Part shown: positions 1 to 7,929 of the stretch, piece after piece
Layout: each line of letters opens with the position of its first letter
Numbering within the stretch: position 1 is the stretch's first letter
NCBI GenBank assembly: GCA_003427395.1
Contig: BFEA01000094.1
Location: 1,763,115 to 1,785,157 of the forward strand
Reading direction: 5' to 3'
DNA length: 22,043 nt
Source of the DNA: Chara braunii
Lineage: Eukaryota; Streptophyta; Charophyceae; Charales; Characeae
Translations under genes and position numbers: made by a program
The notes under the pieces: model-generated
The model's input: the letters and a program-made list of their open reading frames with translations, nothing else
Database searches by the model: none
What the model was told of the DNA's origin: nothing

Positions 1-343
1 ACTCAGTGCAGCGGTCTGGAGTTGGCCATTTCTGCAGCTGGAGTCTCTCTGACGCCCACACCTAAGCTGGGTAAAGGTTCCAGTCTCTTTGGCAGCAACA
101 ACAACAGCAACAGAGAAAATTAAAACAACAACAACAACAACAACACAGGCATCGACAAGGGCCGCCACAACGACATCAGCGATGGTAAACTCAATAGCAA
201 CATCAACAGCAGCGCAGTGGAGGGGAATTAGAGGTTTGATTGGGCTGGCGAGGTGGGGCTTCGGGTTGAAGGTGCAATTTACCGGTCCCCCCCCTTTCTA
301 CCTGGTGTTTCAGCATGTTGATTCGTTTCTCCTTGTTATTCGG

Positions 344-407
344 CACCGGGTGGGAGTAGGATAGATGATCTCCCCCACCGGGTGGGAGTAGGATAGATGA
401 TCTCCCC
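344..407. repeat. 32-bp perfect tandem duplication
   Basis: Bases 344-375 and 376-407 are identical 32-bp units beginning CACCGGGTGGGAG. They lie inside the small retroelement. No coding or regulatory role is visible. Confidence 0.9.
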
Positions 408-645
408 CTTGTTGATTGGAGTTGAAGGGCCCTCAACTTCCAATCATGACGGGGAGTTGATTGCCCCCAAGGGGAGGTAGGTTGTTTAGGGTCTCGAGTT
501 TTGGTTTGATTTGCTTGTTGGGGTGATCTATGAAATTTGTTTCGTTAGGATTAAGCTTCATGCGCAGGAGGTCAATCCTTCCCTCGCGCAGGGAAGTAAT
601 CAATGTCTCTGCTCTCTTCAGAAATATGGTAGATATTTCCGAAAG

Positions 646-687
646 GGTTTCCCTTCATGCGACATAGGTTTCCCTTCATGCGACATA
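646..687. repeat. 21-bp perfect tandem duplication
   Basis: Two identical 21-bp units, 646-666 and 667-687, begin GGTTTCCCTTCATG. They are internal to the small retroelement. Confidence 0.9.
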
Positions 688-767
688 GGTTTGAGATACG
701 AACATAAACAGGCTGTATTGGATGCATACCATGATATCTCTACACATCTGATTCACTGTATAGGGAT

Positions 768-880
768 GCTGGACCTAATTTCCAGCCCACACACACCATA
801 TCATTGTGAAGGGAGGCTGGACCCGATTTCCAGCACACACATCATATCATTGTCAAGGGACCCTGGACCCGATTTCCAGC
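768..880 (+). repeat. Three tandem hairpin units of about 47 bp near the retroelement 3' end
   Basis: Units start near 768, 816 and 862. Each contains the inverted repeat CTGGA-N7-TCCAG, so each would fold into a short stem-loop in RNA. The third unit belongs to the 57-nt tail that is conserved in the large LINE; the other two look like local duplications of it. Confidence 0.7.
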
Positions 881-984
881 AGGTGTAGCTCCCCACCAAT
901 CGATGGAGCCTTCAACGGTGAGTAGGTTTTCCCACGCTGAAGTTTGGTAAAAAAAAAAAAGAAAAAAAAAAGGTCCCAGTCTCT

Positions 985-1397
985 AGTCCACGAATTTCGG
1001 GTTCTTTGTGGAGGATTCCCGGCCTGTGATTTGTCACCACTGTTTTGCTAATAACAATTACCTTTCCTTGTATATATTAAAAAAAAACGCCAACTCGAGA
1101 GTGGTTTGGCGAGGCCCATTATAAATTGAACTCCCGCCCCCTCAGCCCTGGTGGGCCCCTAAGTGGACCGTTGCCATGTGTGTGGCTAAGAATCCGAAAT
1201 CTTCGATAGGCATGGTGTTTCTCTGATCGCGATTTTCATTCAGACTGTAGAAAAGGGCACGCAGCCTGACATCTGCCTGTGAGATCGGCCCTCGCAATGA
1301 GATTCGCTTCAGGGGGCGTCAATTCTGTTCCGCATCCTAAACACTTAAACAGAACCCACAGCCTGTCGTGCACGACCACTGGGTTCCCGTGTGTTGG

Positions 1398-1399
<2 letters not shown>
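985..1399. other. Intergenic stretch with no supported feature
   Basis: I see no gene here. The stretch contains A/T runs near 1078-1088 and otherwise unremarkable sequence. Confidence 0.5.
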
Positions 1400-1467
<68 letters not shown>

Positions 1468-1507
1468 CTGTGTGTGTGTGTGTGTGTGTGCGTGTGCGTG
1501 TGTGTGG
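1400..1507. repeat. Compound (CT)n-(GT)n microsatellite
   Basis: A pure CT run spans 1400-1463 and is followed by an imperfect GT run to about 1507. Apparent proteins of alternating Leu-Ser, Cys-Val, Arg-Glu or His-Thr across it are artefacts of the dinucleotide repeat. Confidence 0.97.
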
Positions 1508-1570
1508 CAATCTCCGGGTGTGTGCGTCTGTGTGTGTGACAATCCTGTGTGTGCGGAGCTCGCCGCATTA

Positions 1571-1576
1571 CTCTCT

Positions 1577-1636
<60 letters not shown>
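1571..1636. repeat. Compound (CT)5-(GT)28 microsatellite
   Basis: CT covers 1571-1580 and uninterrupted GT covers 1581-1636. It has the same CT-then-GT order as the array at 1400 and the one at 4927. Confidence 0.97.
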
Positions 1637-1637
<1 letters not shown>

Positions 1638-1712
1638 GTTTAAGCTCGCCCTCTGTTTCTCGGTTTATCCCTTTTCTTCCCCTGTCGTCCTCGTTTTATG
1701 GATCGAGTTCAG

Positions 1713-1823
1713 GAGTAAGCTCGCGACCGGCATTGCGAGCTCGAGCGAGTTGACGAGTAAGCTCGCGACCGGCATTGCGAGCTCGAGCGAGTTGACGAGT
1801 AAGCGCGCGACCGGCTTTGCGAC
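1713..1823. repeat. 42-bp tandem repeat, about 2.6 copies
   Basis: Units start at 1713, 1755 and 1797. The first two are essentially identical and the third diverges and is cut short. The 42-bp period keeps every frame open: one plus frame repeats KLATGIASSSELTS. No longer reading frame with gene-like content surrounds it, so I call it a minisatellite. Confidence 0.85.
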
Positions 1824-2309
1824 TGAACCGGTCAGTCCATGCAAGTTGATGCAACGTACACGTGAGAAGACAGTGTCACACCATCGGCCCAAGGCATGCC
1901 AGGAAGGCGAAATGCGCCGCCCCTGTTGAGCCAAGGTGTATTTCAGTGAGGAGTCTGGGATTTGAGATAGGAGAGACGGGGAGCGCAGAGCAGAGGAGAG
2001 TAAAGGGCGTTTACGCCGTGTTTTTCCGCGAGGGGAATTTTCCCCGCAAAGGTAAGTGTCCGCCGACATGCGACAGCGAAAGGCTCCGTGAAATGTCTGT
2101 ATGTGGACTGTCTGCTGTCTTCCCGCTCGCTGCCTGCTGTCTGTCCGCTCTCTCTCCATGCCACGCCGACCGCGCCAACCCTTGCCGCGCCGCAGGGAGG
2201 CTAGACTACGGCTGCGCAGCCAATAGTCCCACGCCACCCTACACATGCAGACAGCCATAGCCATACATTCTCACGAGCAAGGAGGAAAGAATAGAACGAA
2301 AGTAGCGCA

Positions 2310-2310
<1 letters not shown>
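1824..2310. other. Intergenic stretch with no supported gene
   Basis: ORFs of 60-200 codons exist on both strands, but their composition is not protein-like and they run through the flanking minisatellite. I see no promoter, RNA gene or mobile element here. Confidence 0.4.
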
Positions 2311-2342
<32 letters not shown>

Positions 2343-2378
2343 AGAAGAAGAAAAAGAAGAAGAAGAAGAAGAAGAAGA
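2311..2378. repeat. (GCA)n-(GAA)n trinucleotide repeat
   Basis: A GCA run (2311-2338) passes directly into a GAA run (to about 2378). It begins a purine-rich stretch that continues, with interruptions, to about 3160. Confidence 0.95.
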
Positions 2379-2641
2379 CCTGAGAGGCAGCGAGGCCAAT
2401 CGCCACGTGTGCACGTACATCAGAGAATCACATTCACAACCTCGTGGACATAGCTGATGCTCTAACGCGCTCATTCCTCGACGCGTTTCGGCTGGTTGCG
2501 CCTTGGCACTTGCTAGGATCAAGAGTCTTTCCGCACTCCCGCATCCACCGGTACGTTCTGTCCTGACTCCTGAGCAAAGAGGGCCGTTCTGGGCTTGCCC
2601 CCAAAACATATACTGACACAGCATCCACATCCGGGCCCCGA

Positions 2642-3160
2642 CAGCACGTGAAGAAGAAGGAAGAAGGAAGAAGGAAGAAGGAAGAAGACGGAGGAGGAGG
2701 AGGAAAGCTCCTGAAGAAGCCGGAGAGGAGATGAGAAAGAAGCTCACGTGTGATTGCGAAGCACGATATTCGGAATCTTCGAAGATGAAATAGATAAATC
2801 GACGAAGGAGGAGGAGGAGGAGGAGGAGGAGGAGGAGGAGGAGGAGAAGGAGGAGGGGAGGAAAGTACCTGAAGAAGTCGGAGAGGAGGTAAGAACGAAG
2901 CTCATTTCTGATTGCAAAGCATGATATTCCGGATCTGTAGAGATATAAAGAGATAAATGGACGAAGAAGCAGGTAGAAGAAGGAGGGGGAGGAGGAGGAG
3001 GAAGAGGACAAGACCTGAAGAAGCCGCAGAGCGGCAGAGGAGATGAAAACGAAGCTCATTTATGATTGCAAAGCATGGTATTCTGAATCTGTAGATATAT
3101 TCAAATAGGTAAATCGACGAAGAAGCAGGAAGAGGAGATTCAGAAGGGGGGTTGGAGAGG
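2642..3160. repeat. Degenerate tandem array of about 155-bp units with purine (AAG/AGG) spacers
   Basis: At least three units can be aligned on a shared core. In it GAAGCTCA is followed by TGATTGC, then GAAGC or AAAGC, then GATATTC, and then a GATAAATC-like block with GACGAAG. The GCTC of the core falls at 2742, 2900 and 3054, giving periods of 158 and 154 bp. The units are joined by AGG/AAG-rich spacers, the longest at 2806-2858. A weaker fourth copy may continue at 3219-3260. The strand asymmetry (purines on the plus strand) could allow triplex or slipped structures. No coding function is apparent. Confidence 0.75.
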
Positions 3161-3296
3161 GGAAGGTATATACGGTGACGATTTGGAAGACCTTTGGCAC
3201 AGGAAAGCATGAGTAGGTGGATATATTTAGAACTGGATGAATAAATCGATATGTACATGTTAGATTCGCAGATAGTTAGAGAGATTAAATAGATAG

Positions 3297-3574
3297 GATA
3301 AGCCGATTCGTAGATATTGGACGTATTATACAAAGGCACTTGGTCGGAAAAGGATCCATATGCATTGATGATTTTGAGCTAACATTTCGAACGGGTGTTC
3401 GCGTTGTTTCGTTGTATTTTCCTCCCCATGTAATGTAATCAGATTCTGGATAAGCCGATTCGTAGATATGAGACATATAATGCGTTGATGATTTTGATTG
3501 AGCTAACATTTGGAACGGGTGTTCGCGTTGTGTTCATTGTCTTTTCTTCCCCATTTAAGGTAATCTGGAGCAAC
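3297..3574 (+). repeat. Tandem duplication forming the 5' flank of the pectin methylesterase gene
   Basis: Copy 1 (3297-3448) and copy 2 (3449 to about 3574) both begin with the same 21 bases (GATAAGCCGATTCGTAGATA and one further T). Both also contain GAGCTAACATTT, then GAACGGGTGTTCGCGTTG and CCCCAT. Copy 2 lacks about 25 bases. The offset of 152 bp is close to the period of the array just upstream. Only copy 2 abuts the ATG. Confidence 0.85.
3473..3480 (+). promoter_or_regulatory. Possible TATA box of the pectin methylesterase gene
   Basis: CATATAAT lies about 100 bp before the ATG at 3579, in the second copy of the duplicated flank. The equivalent place in the first copy reads TATTATAC. 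The call rests on position and sequence only. Confidence 0.3.
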
Positions 3575-3578
3575 AACG

Positions 3579-4811
3579 ATGGCGTCGAAAACCCCACGGG
3601 ACTCTGTGCTAGGTTGGGATGCCTCTCTGAACGGCCTGCTGACGGCTATGGCGCGGTTGACGTCAACGTTTTTGGTTCTCGGACTGCTTCTTTGTCTGGC
3701 CATGCCGCTGCCGGCATCTGCTTTCCCTACGGAAGTATCGGAGGCAGAGCGGAACGCCATCCGCATGAAATTCGAGAGTGAAGTGCAGACGGTAGGCAGC
3801 CAGGTCAGCGGCGGTCCTGCCGCTCCTTCCGTTCCGATCAGTAGGTCATGGGTTCGACTCCCGAAGTGTGATTCCACTGTTGCAACCGACGGCGGAGGTA
3901 ACTTCCGCACCATACAAGCTGCCATTGATGCGGTTCCCCGTGGCCGAGGGCAGACGAGATGGGTCATCTGTGTGTCGAAGGGCACCTACAAGGAGAAGGT
4001 TAAAGTACCCATCACTGCGTCCTACGTCTCTCTCTGGGGCGCTCCACTAGACGCTACTCAAGTCACCATTCAGTGGGGGGACACAGCCGCCACTCCAGTC
4101 CCAGGTGGCACCCCTGGTCAGAAGCTTGGTAGCTATGACTCGTACACATTTGCCATTGAGGCCGAACACTTCAGTGCTCTCTACATCACCTTCCAGAACA
4201 CTGCAGCTAGGCCAAAGGATGGCGACCCCAATGGGCAAGCCGTAGCCGTACGCACGAGCAATAACTACCAGGCGTTCTACAAGTGTCAGTTTCGTGGCCA
4301 TCAAGACACCTTGTTCGCTCATCAAGGACTGCAGTATTACAGGGATTGCTATCTCCGAGGCTCGGTGGATTTCATATTCGGCAATGCCACGGCTTTGTTC
4401 CAGAACTGTGACGTGTATGCGGACGTCATCGACAAGGGATTCCTGACCGCACAGGCCAGAGCGACAGCGGCTGAGAACACAGGATTCGTGTTCCGCGGGG
4501 GTTCGGTGACCGGGACAGGACTGGTGTACCTTGGCCGGGCATGGGGTCTAGCCGCCAAAGTTGTCTTCCTGGAAGTCTACCTTGGTCCAGTCGTTAAACC
4601 GGAAGGATGGGATAGATGGGGCAAACCCACGAACGCAATCTTCTACGGAGAGTACAGTTGTTCCGGACCCGGATCAGCCAGGGCTGGGAGAGTGGGCTGG
4701 GCGTTCCAATTAACTGCTGCACAGGCACGGCCATTTTTATCTCCGAACTTCATCCAAGCGTCCACATGGTTGCCTACCTCGGGCCTCCCCGCCCAAGCCG
4801 TGCCGTACTAG
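3579..4811 (+). CDS. Pectin methylesterase (pectinesterase), secreted, without a PRO domain
   Basis: Removes methyl esters from homogalacturonan in the cell wall, yielding pectate and methanol. The 410-residue product carries the plant pectinesterase motifs: GGGNFRTIQAAID (105-117), QAVA (220-223), GHQDTL (240-245), DFIFGNA (264-270) and LGRAWG (318-323). By family knowledge these supply Q220, Q242, D243, D264, R320 and W322 of the active site, and all are intact. LGRAWG, rather than LGRPW, is typical of the group of land-plant enzymes that lack an inhibitor-like pro-region, and none is present here. A hydrophobic segment (about 31-48, ending near PASA) is a likely signal peptide. The ATG at 3579 is the first; one at 3648 (M24) would give a more standard signal peptide and may be the real start. 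N269-A-T is a possible glycosylation site. The gene is uninterrupted. I see no AATAAA downstream. Confidence 0.93.
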   Translation: MASKTPRDSVLGWDASLNGLLTAMARLTSTFLVLGLLLCLAMPLPASAFPTEVSEAERNAIRMKFESEVQTVGSQVSGGPAAPSVPISRSWVRLPKCDSTVATDGGGNFRTIQAAIDAVPRGRGQTRWVICVSKGTYKEKVKVPITASYVSLWGAPLDATQVTIQWGDTAATPVPGGTPGQKLGSYDSYTFAIEAEHFSALYITFQNTAARPKDGDPNGQAVAVRTSNNYQAFYKCQFRGHQDTLFAHQGLQYYRDCYLRGSVDFIFGNATALFQNCDVYADVIDKGFLTAQARATAAENTGFVFRGGSVTGTGLVYLGRAWGLAAKVVFLEVYLGPVVKPEGWDRWGKPTNAIFYGEYSCSGPGSARAGRVGWAFQLTAAQARPFLSPNFIQASTWLPTSGLPAQAVPY

Positions 4812-4924
4812 GCATCACCACAATATACCAGTGGTACCAACTAATTGATCGCGCAACGTTTGGGAGGAAATGAGTAGTACCTGCGTGCGCTCGTCCTCGT
4901 CACCGCCACCCCGACCCCCATGCC

Positions 4925-4926
<2 letters not shown>

Positions 4927-5015
<89 letters not shown>

Positions 5016-5016
5016 N

Positions 5017-5095
<79 letters not shown>

Positions 5096-5112
5096 TGAGA
5101 GAGAGAGAGAGG
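4927..5112. repeat. Compound (CT)n-(GT)n-N-(CT)n-(GT)n-(GA)n microsatellite
   Basis: CT covers 4927-4984 and GT 4985-5015, followed by an undetermined base at 5016. CT then covers 5017-5038, GT runs to about 5092 and GA to 5112. The repeated CT-GT block on both sides of the N suggests a collapsed or patched assembly of a longer array. It starts about 115 bp after the stop of the pectin methylesterase gene, in or near its 3' UTR. Confidence 0.95.
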
Positions 5113-5345
5113 GGTTCGCGTCACTTCTTCGTTATGGAAAGGAGGTATCTTCTTTCGAGCTTGATATACGCTGCTGCTGAGCCTCGCTTTCGTGGTGTGG
5201 GGAAGTGCACCTGCTGGCAGCCCGGAGCCAAGTCCCTGTTAGATATCCAAGATCAACGGCGAAGGTGACTTAATCCGTGCAAGTATTTTTTTTTAATAAT
5301 CTATGGGCACAACTCTCAACCTTCTTCTGCTGTTTCTGTTTATCC

Positions 5346-5414
5346 AAGTAGTTCCATTCGAGCTTACCTTCGTATTTCATCAGTTCATGGGTGTACCAAC
5401 TGAGCTAGGCCCGG
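5346..5414 (-). mobile_element. tRNA-like retro-fragment (tRNA pseudogene or SINE head)
   Basis: Read on the minus strand, it has a box A match (TAGCTCAGTTGG, 5407-5396), then a degenerate box B (AGCTCGAATGG, 5364-5354). The spacing between them is normal for an RNA polymerase III internal promoter. Similar CCTTCTGCTGT-N-TCTGTTTATCCA-like sequences lie on both sides (about 5319-5345 and 5418-5448), resembling a target duplication. A run of nine T on the plus strand at 5286-5294 could be the reverse of an A tail. No complete cloverleaf can be drawn, so it is not called as a functional tRNA. Confidence 0.4.
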
Positions 5415-5608
5415 TGTTCTACCTTCTGCTGTCTCTTTCTGGTTAACCAGCTTGTTCTGAGTACTTTTTTTTCGTTTTTCAATTCACCTTCCACTACCTA
5501 TACTCCTAAGGCTATACAGGGGAGCTTGCAAGCATAGGTACCTCACAATGAAGTAAGGGATTGCATGTTGCCCCTTGCCCTAGTGCTTTAGGGTGCAGCG
5601 TTGGGGCC

Positions 5609-5738
5609 GCTGGTGGGGGCCTGGCTAACGCAAAGACAGAGCATTTTGCCAGGAGCTGTGCCTCCCTTTTCCCGCTGGTGGGGGCCTGGCTAACGCAAAG
5701 ACCGAGCATTTTGCCAGTAGCTGCGCCTCCCTTTTCAT
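5609..5738. repeat. 65-bp tandem duplication
   Basis: Two units start at 5609 and 5674 with GCTGGTGGGGGCCTGGCTAA and continue through GAGCATTTTGCCAG to CCTCCCTTTT, with only a few differences. They lie between copies of a 14-base direct repeat (5453-5466 and 5826-5839). Confidence 0.9.
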
Positions 5739-5762
5739 ATTTCCCCACCCCCATCGGCTGAT

Positions 5763-5826
5763 AGCAGTGTCTAAGGCCAACACTGTGTGTGGCGTGTTAG
5801 AGAGTGTGTTGTCCTTAGACACTGCT
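5763..5826. repeat. Hairpin with a 21-bp stem
   Basis: AGCAGTGTCTAAGG (5763-5776) pairs perfectly with CCTTAGACACTGCT (5813-5826). After one mismatch the stem continues with CAACAC/GTGTTG around a 22-base loop. It may be a foldback element or the end of an inserted block; it has no terminator-like U run. Confidence 0.8.
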
Positions 5827-6125
5827 GTTCTGAGTACTTCAAATTTTAAATTATTCATATTCTATTTTCGGTTGAAAGGAGGATAGCTCCTGCTGTTGCC
5901 ATATTCATCAGCAGGTTCCTCCAGAATTCGAACTCGTGATCAGTTCATTAAGTTAAACTTCATTACAGTCCTTTCTGCGGCAAATTATGCCCATCAGTCA
6001 GCCACATTTTCCTGGTTGCTAAGTGTTTCGAATGGCATTGCGTGTAAGATGCTTCTCCTGCCCCGGCCCCCGGCCTTATTCGTCCCGTGAGTCCCTCGCT
6101 CTTGAAGGTCGTAGAGTGAACTTAT

Positions 6126-6255
6126 GGGCCTCGCTCCACTACTCACCACATGCGCAAAACTTGTCAAAGGACAAGATATGGGGTTGTGTCTCTCCATGTT
6201 GTAGCAGAAGACTCGTTCTCACTGTGCACATTTGTTGAGTGGTATAGCGAGGCCC
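6126..6255. mobile_element. Foldback (MITE-like) element, family GGGCCTCGC, copy 1
   Basis: The ends form an imperfect inverted repeat: GGGCCTCGCTCCACTACTCA on the left, and on the right (reverse complement) GGGCCTCGCTATACCACTCA. The 130-bp body contains CCATGTTGTAGCAGAAG, and a close match to it sits at the same place in the copies at 21494 and 21627. TAT flanks both ends, a possible 3-bp target duplication. No coding capacity. Confidence 0.6.
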
Positions 6256-6985
6256 TATGTCTCTCGAGTTCTACTTGTGGTGTCAGTAGGCCATGGTCTG
6301 CTTTGTTGGCTGGCATTGTATATATGTGTGAACTGCCTTGTTGGTGTTGACTACCAATCCAGGCCGCTTGTGTTGCTGTGCCGCTTTGCCCCTTGCCTTG
6401 TGTCCATAACTTTTCACCCCCTCACCGGCCAAACCGCCCTCTTGCTGTTGTTGTCTGTGACCTGCTTTGCCTGGATGTCCGTCTGCTTGCCGTGCTGCCC
6501 ACCTACGACTGGCACAATGTTTACACACCAGATTGTTGTGCCTTATCTAATTGCTTGCTCGAGTGCCTTGCTGCCTGTCTGGCTGCCCGCCCGCCTGCTT
6601 CCCTGATCATGTGTGTGGCTGCTGCTTGGCTTGTTGGTTTGTTGTTTGTCTCCATGCCTTCCTGCCCACTCGCCCGCCCTCCACTTTACTGCTACCTCCT
6701 TCGCCTTGCTGTGTGGTTTGTCATTTGTGTGGCTGCCGACTCACAATCTATGTTACTGTCTGAACGCTCTGAACGCGCGTGCTCGTTCAAATGCATGCGT
6801 TCAATGCCCCCCTGCGCGCGTTCAAATGTGCCACGTGGCAGGGGGCGGGAAAAAATCAAACACGCCCCCCTGCTGGCATGAGCACACCGTGCACCGCCCA
6901 AGGGCACGCGGCATTCACAAAAAGGAAAAGAAAAAAAGAAAAAACAAATACCCCCCCCCGCGCCCCTCTTTATTGCTGTACAGTG
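6256..6985. other. CTG/GCC-rich low-complexity stretch, no supported gene
   Basis: Many irregular TTGCTG, TGCC and CCTGCC repeats keep several frames open for up to 167 codons, but the predicted peptides are just Cys/Leu/Pro-rich reflections of the repeat. A GAACGCGCG/CGCGCGTTC inverted pair lies near 6770-6820, and a C run follows near 6952. Confidence 0.5.
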
Positions 6986-7019
6986 TACACTAAAAAAAAG
7001 CATTTGATCGAACGATTGA

Positions 7020-7087
<68 letters not shown>

Positions 7088-7212
7088 CGATTCAATCATT
7101 CGATCGAACGGATTGGTTTAACCCATTTGAATGGTTCAATCAGTCAGTTCGATCTATTGAATCGATCTGTTGTGTGTGTGTGTGTGTGTGTGTGTGTTGA
7201 TTGAATCGATCT

Positions 7213-7282
<70 letters not shown>

Positions 7283-7477
7283 GATTGAATCGATCTGTTG
7301 TGTGTGTGTGTGTGTGCCGACACACACACACACACACAACAGATCGATTCAATCAATCGATCGAACTGACTGATTGAACCATTCAAATGGGTGAAATCAA
7401 TCTGTTCGATCGATTGATTGAATCGATCGTGTGTGTGTGTGTGTGTGTCAGACGAACTATACACTCAAAAAAAGCAT
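6986..7477. repeat. GT-rich palindrome of about 0.4 kb bounded by an 18-bp direct repeat
   Basis: Two arms, about 7085-7170 and 7339-7428, are near-perfect reverse complements (for example CCATTTGAATGGTTCAATCA in the left arm). The outer (CA)n at 7021-7084 pairs with the (GT)n at 7429-7448. The centre holds copies of a TTGATTGAATCGATCTG unit separated by GT runs (7171-7197, 7214-7281, 7299-7316). TACACTAAAAAAAAGCAT at 6986-7003 and TACACTCAAAAAAAGCAT at 7460-7477 match at 17/18, as if the block had been inserted with a target duplication. All long ORFs here are dinucleotide artefacts. Confidence 0.8.
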
Positions 7478-7519
7478 GACTGTGCCAGATTGTTTCGATG
7501 GACTTTCATCGACTCATCC

Positions 7520-7520
<1 letters not shown>

Positions 7521-7552
<32 letters not shown>
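7521..7552. repeat. (GT)n microsatellite
   Basis: An uninterrupted GT run. A short CA run at about 7567-7580 makes a small inverted pair with it. Confidence 0.95.
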
Positions 7553-7553
<1 letters not shown>

Positions 7554-7761
7554 GGCTGCATGCGTGCACACACACACACACTCGCGCTTAGGTAAGTTTC
7601 TTTTTTTATTTTTATTTTTTGGTTAAGGAATGCGGGGGTGCCCGTGCCCCCTCCCTCGCCTCCATGACCCCTCCTTGCCAAACGTCCCCTTTTCACCCTA
7701 CCCCACCCCTCCTCCGTGGCGTTTCGAGGTAGCCACAAACGCATTCACTGCGTTTGTGCAT

Positions 7762-7840
7762 GTTCATTGAATGTGAGTTCAACGCGTTGAAATCTTGAAC
7801 GTGAAACCAGCGTTCAAAAAACGGTAACCGTTCAATGAAC
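7762..7840. repeat. Inverted repeat enclosing a 14-bp palindrome
   Basis: GTTCATTGAA (7762-7771) and TTCAATGAAC (7831-7840) are perfect inverted copies. Between them lies the palindrome TTCAACGCGTTGAA (7778-7791). GTTCA/TGAAC words recur from about 6765 to 7842, on both sides of the GT palindrome, hinting at one larger decayed element. Confidence 0.55.
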
Positions 7841-7929
7841 GTGTGGTTACACAGCTCACAACAGGGACCTAACAACACAGTGACTGTAGAAGGATTCCGG
7901 ACACTGTCGAGGGTCCAGCCTCGTGGCGA

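Larger units (their letters stand above)
73..984 (+). mobile_element. Short poly(A) retroelement sharing a 3' tail with the LINE at 14341-21332
   Basis: The element body runs from about 89 to a poly(A) tract at 949-971, which one G interrupts. It is flanked by a near-perfect duplication: bases 73-88 and 969-984 match at 15 of 16 positions (AAAGGTTCCAGTCTCT against AAAGGTCCCAGTCTCT), as expected for a target-site duplication. The last part, 855-911, is 51/57 identical to the 3' UTR of the minus-strand LINE (14438-14494). The rest does not match that LINE by eye and starts with a CAA-rich stretch (97-147), so this looks like a non-autonomous passenger rather than a simple 5'-truncated copy. It contains internal tandem repeats. 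An ORF of 125 codons at 511-888 has no recognisable domain and overlaps the repeats, so I do not call it a gene. Confidence 0.6.

Noticed and set aside
344-880. Direct repeats resembling a CRISPR array
   Set aside because: The units are adjacent duplications without unique spacers, within a eukaryotic retroelement.
2271-3059. 262-codon minus-strand frame rich in Ser and Leu
   Set aside because: It is the complement of the purine satellite and trinucleotide repeats, not a membrane protein.
5921-5940. Box B-like GAGTTCGAATTCTGG on the minus strand, a possible third tRNA-derived element
   Set aside because: No acceptable box A was found at the right distance.
6378-6881. Cys/Leu-rich plus-strand frame that looks membrane-like
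   Set aside because: Several overlapping frames are equally open because of TGCC/CTTG repeats, and no start context or domain supports one.
7021-7448. Long His-Thr and Cys-Val open frames on both strands
   Set aside because: They are translations of CA/GT dinucleotide runs and have no other content.
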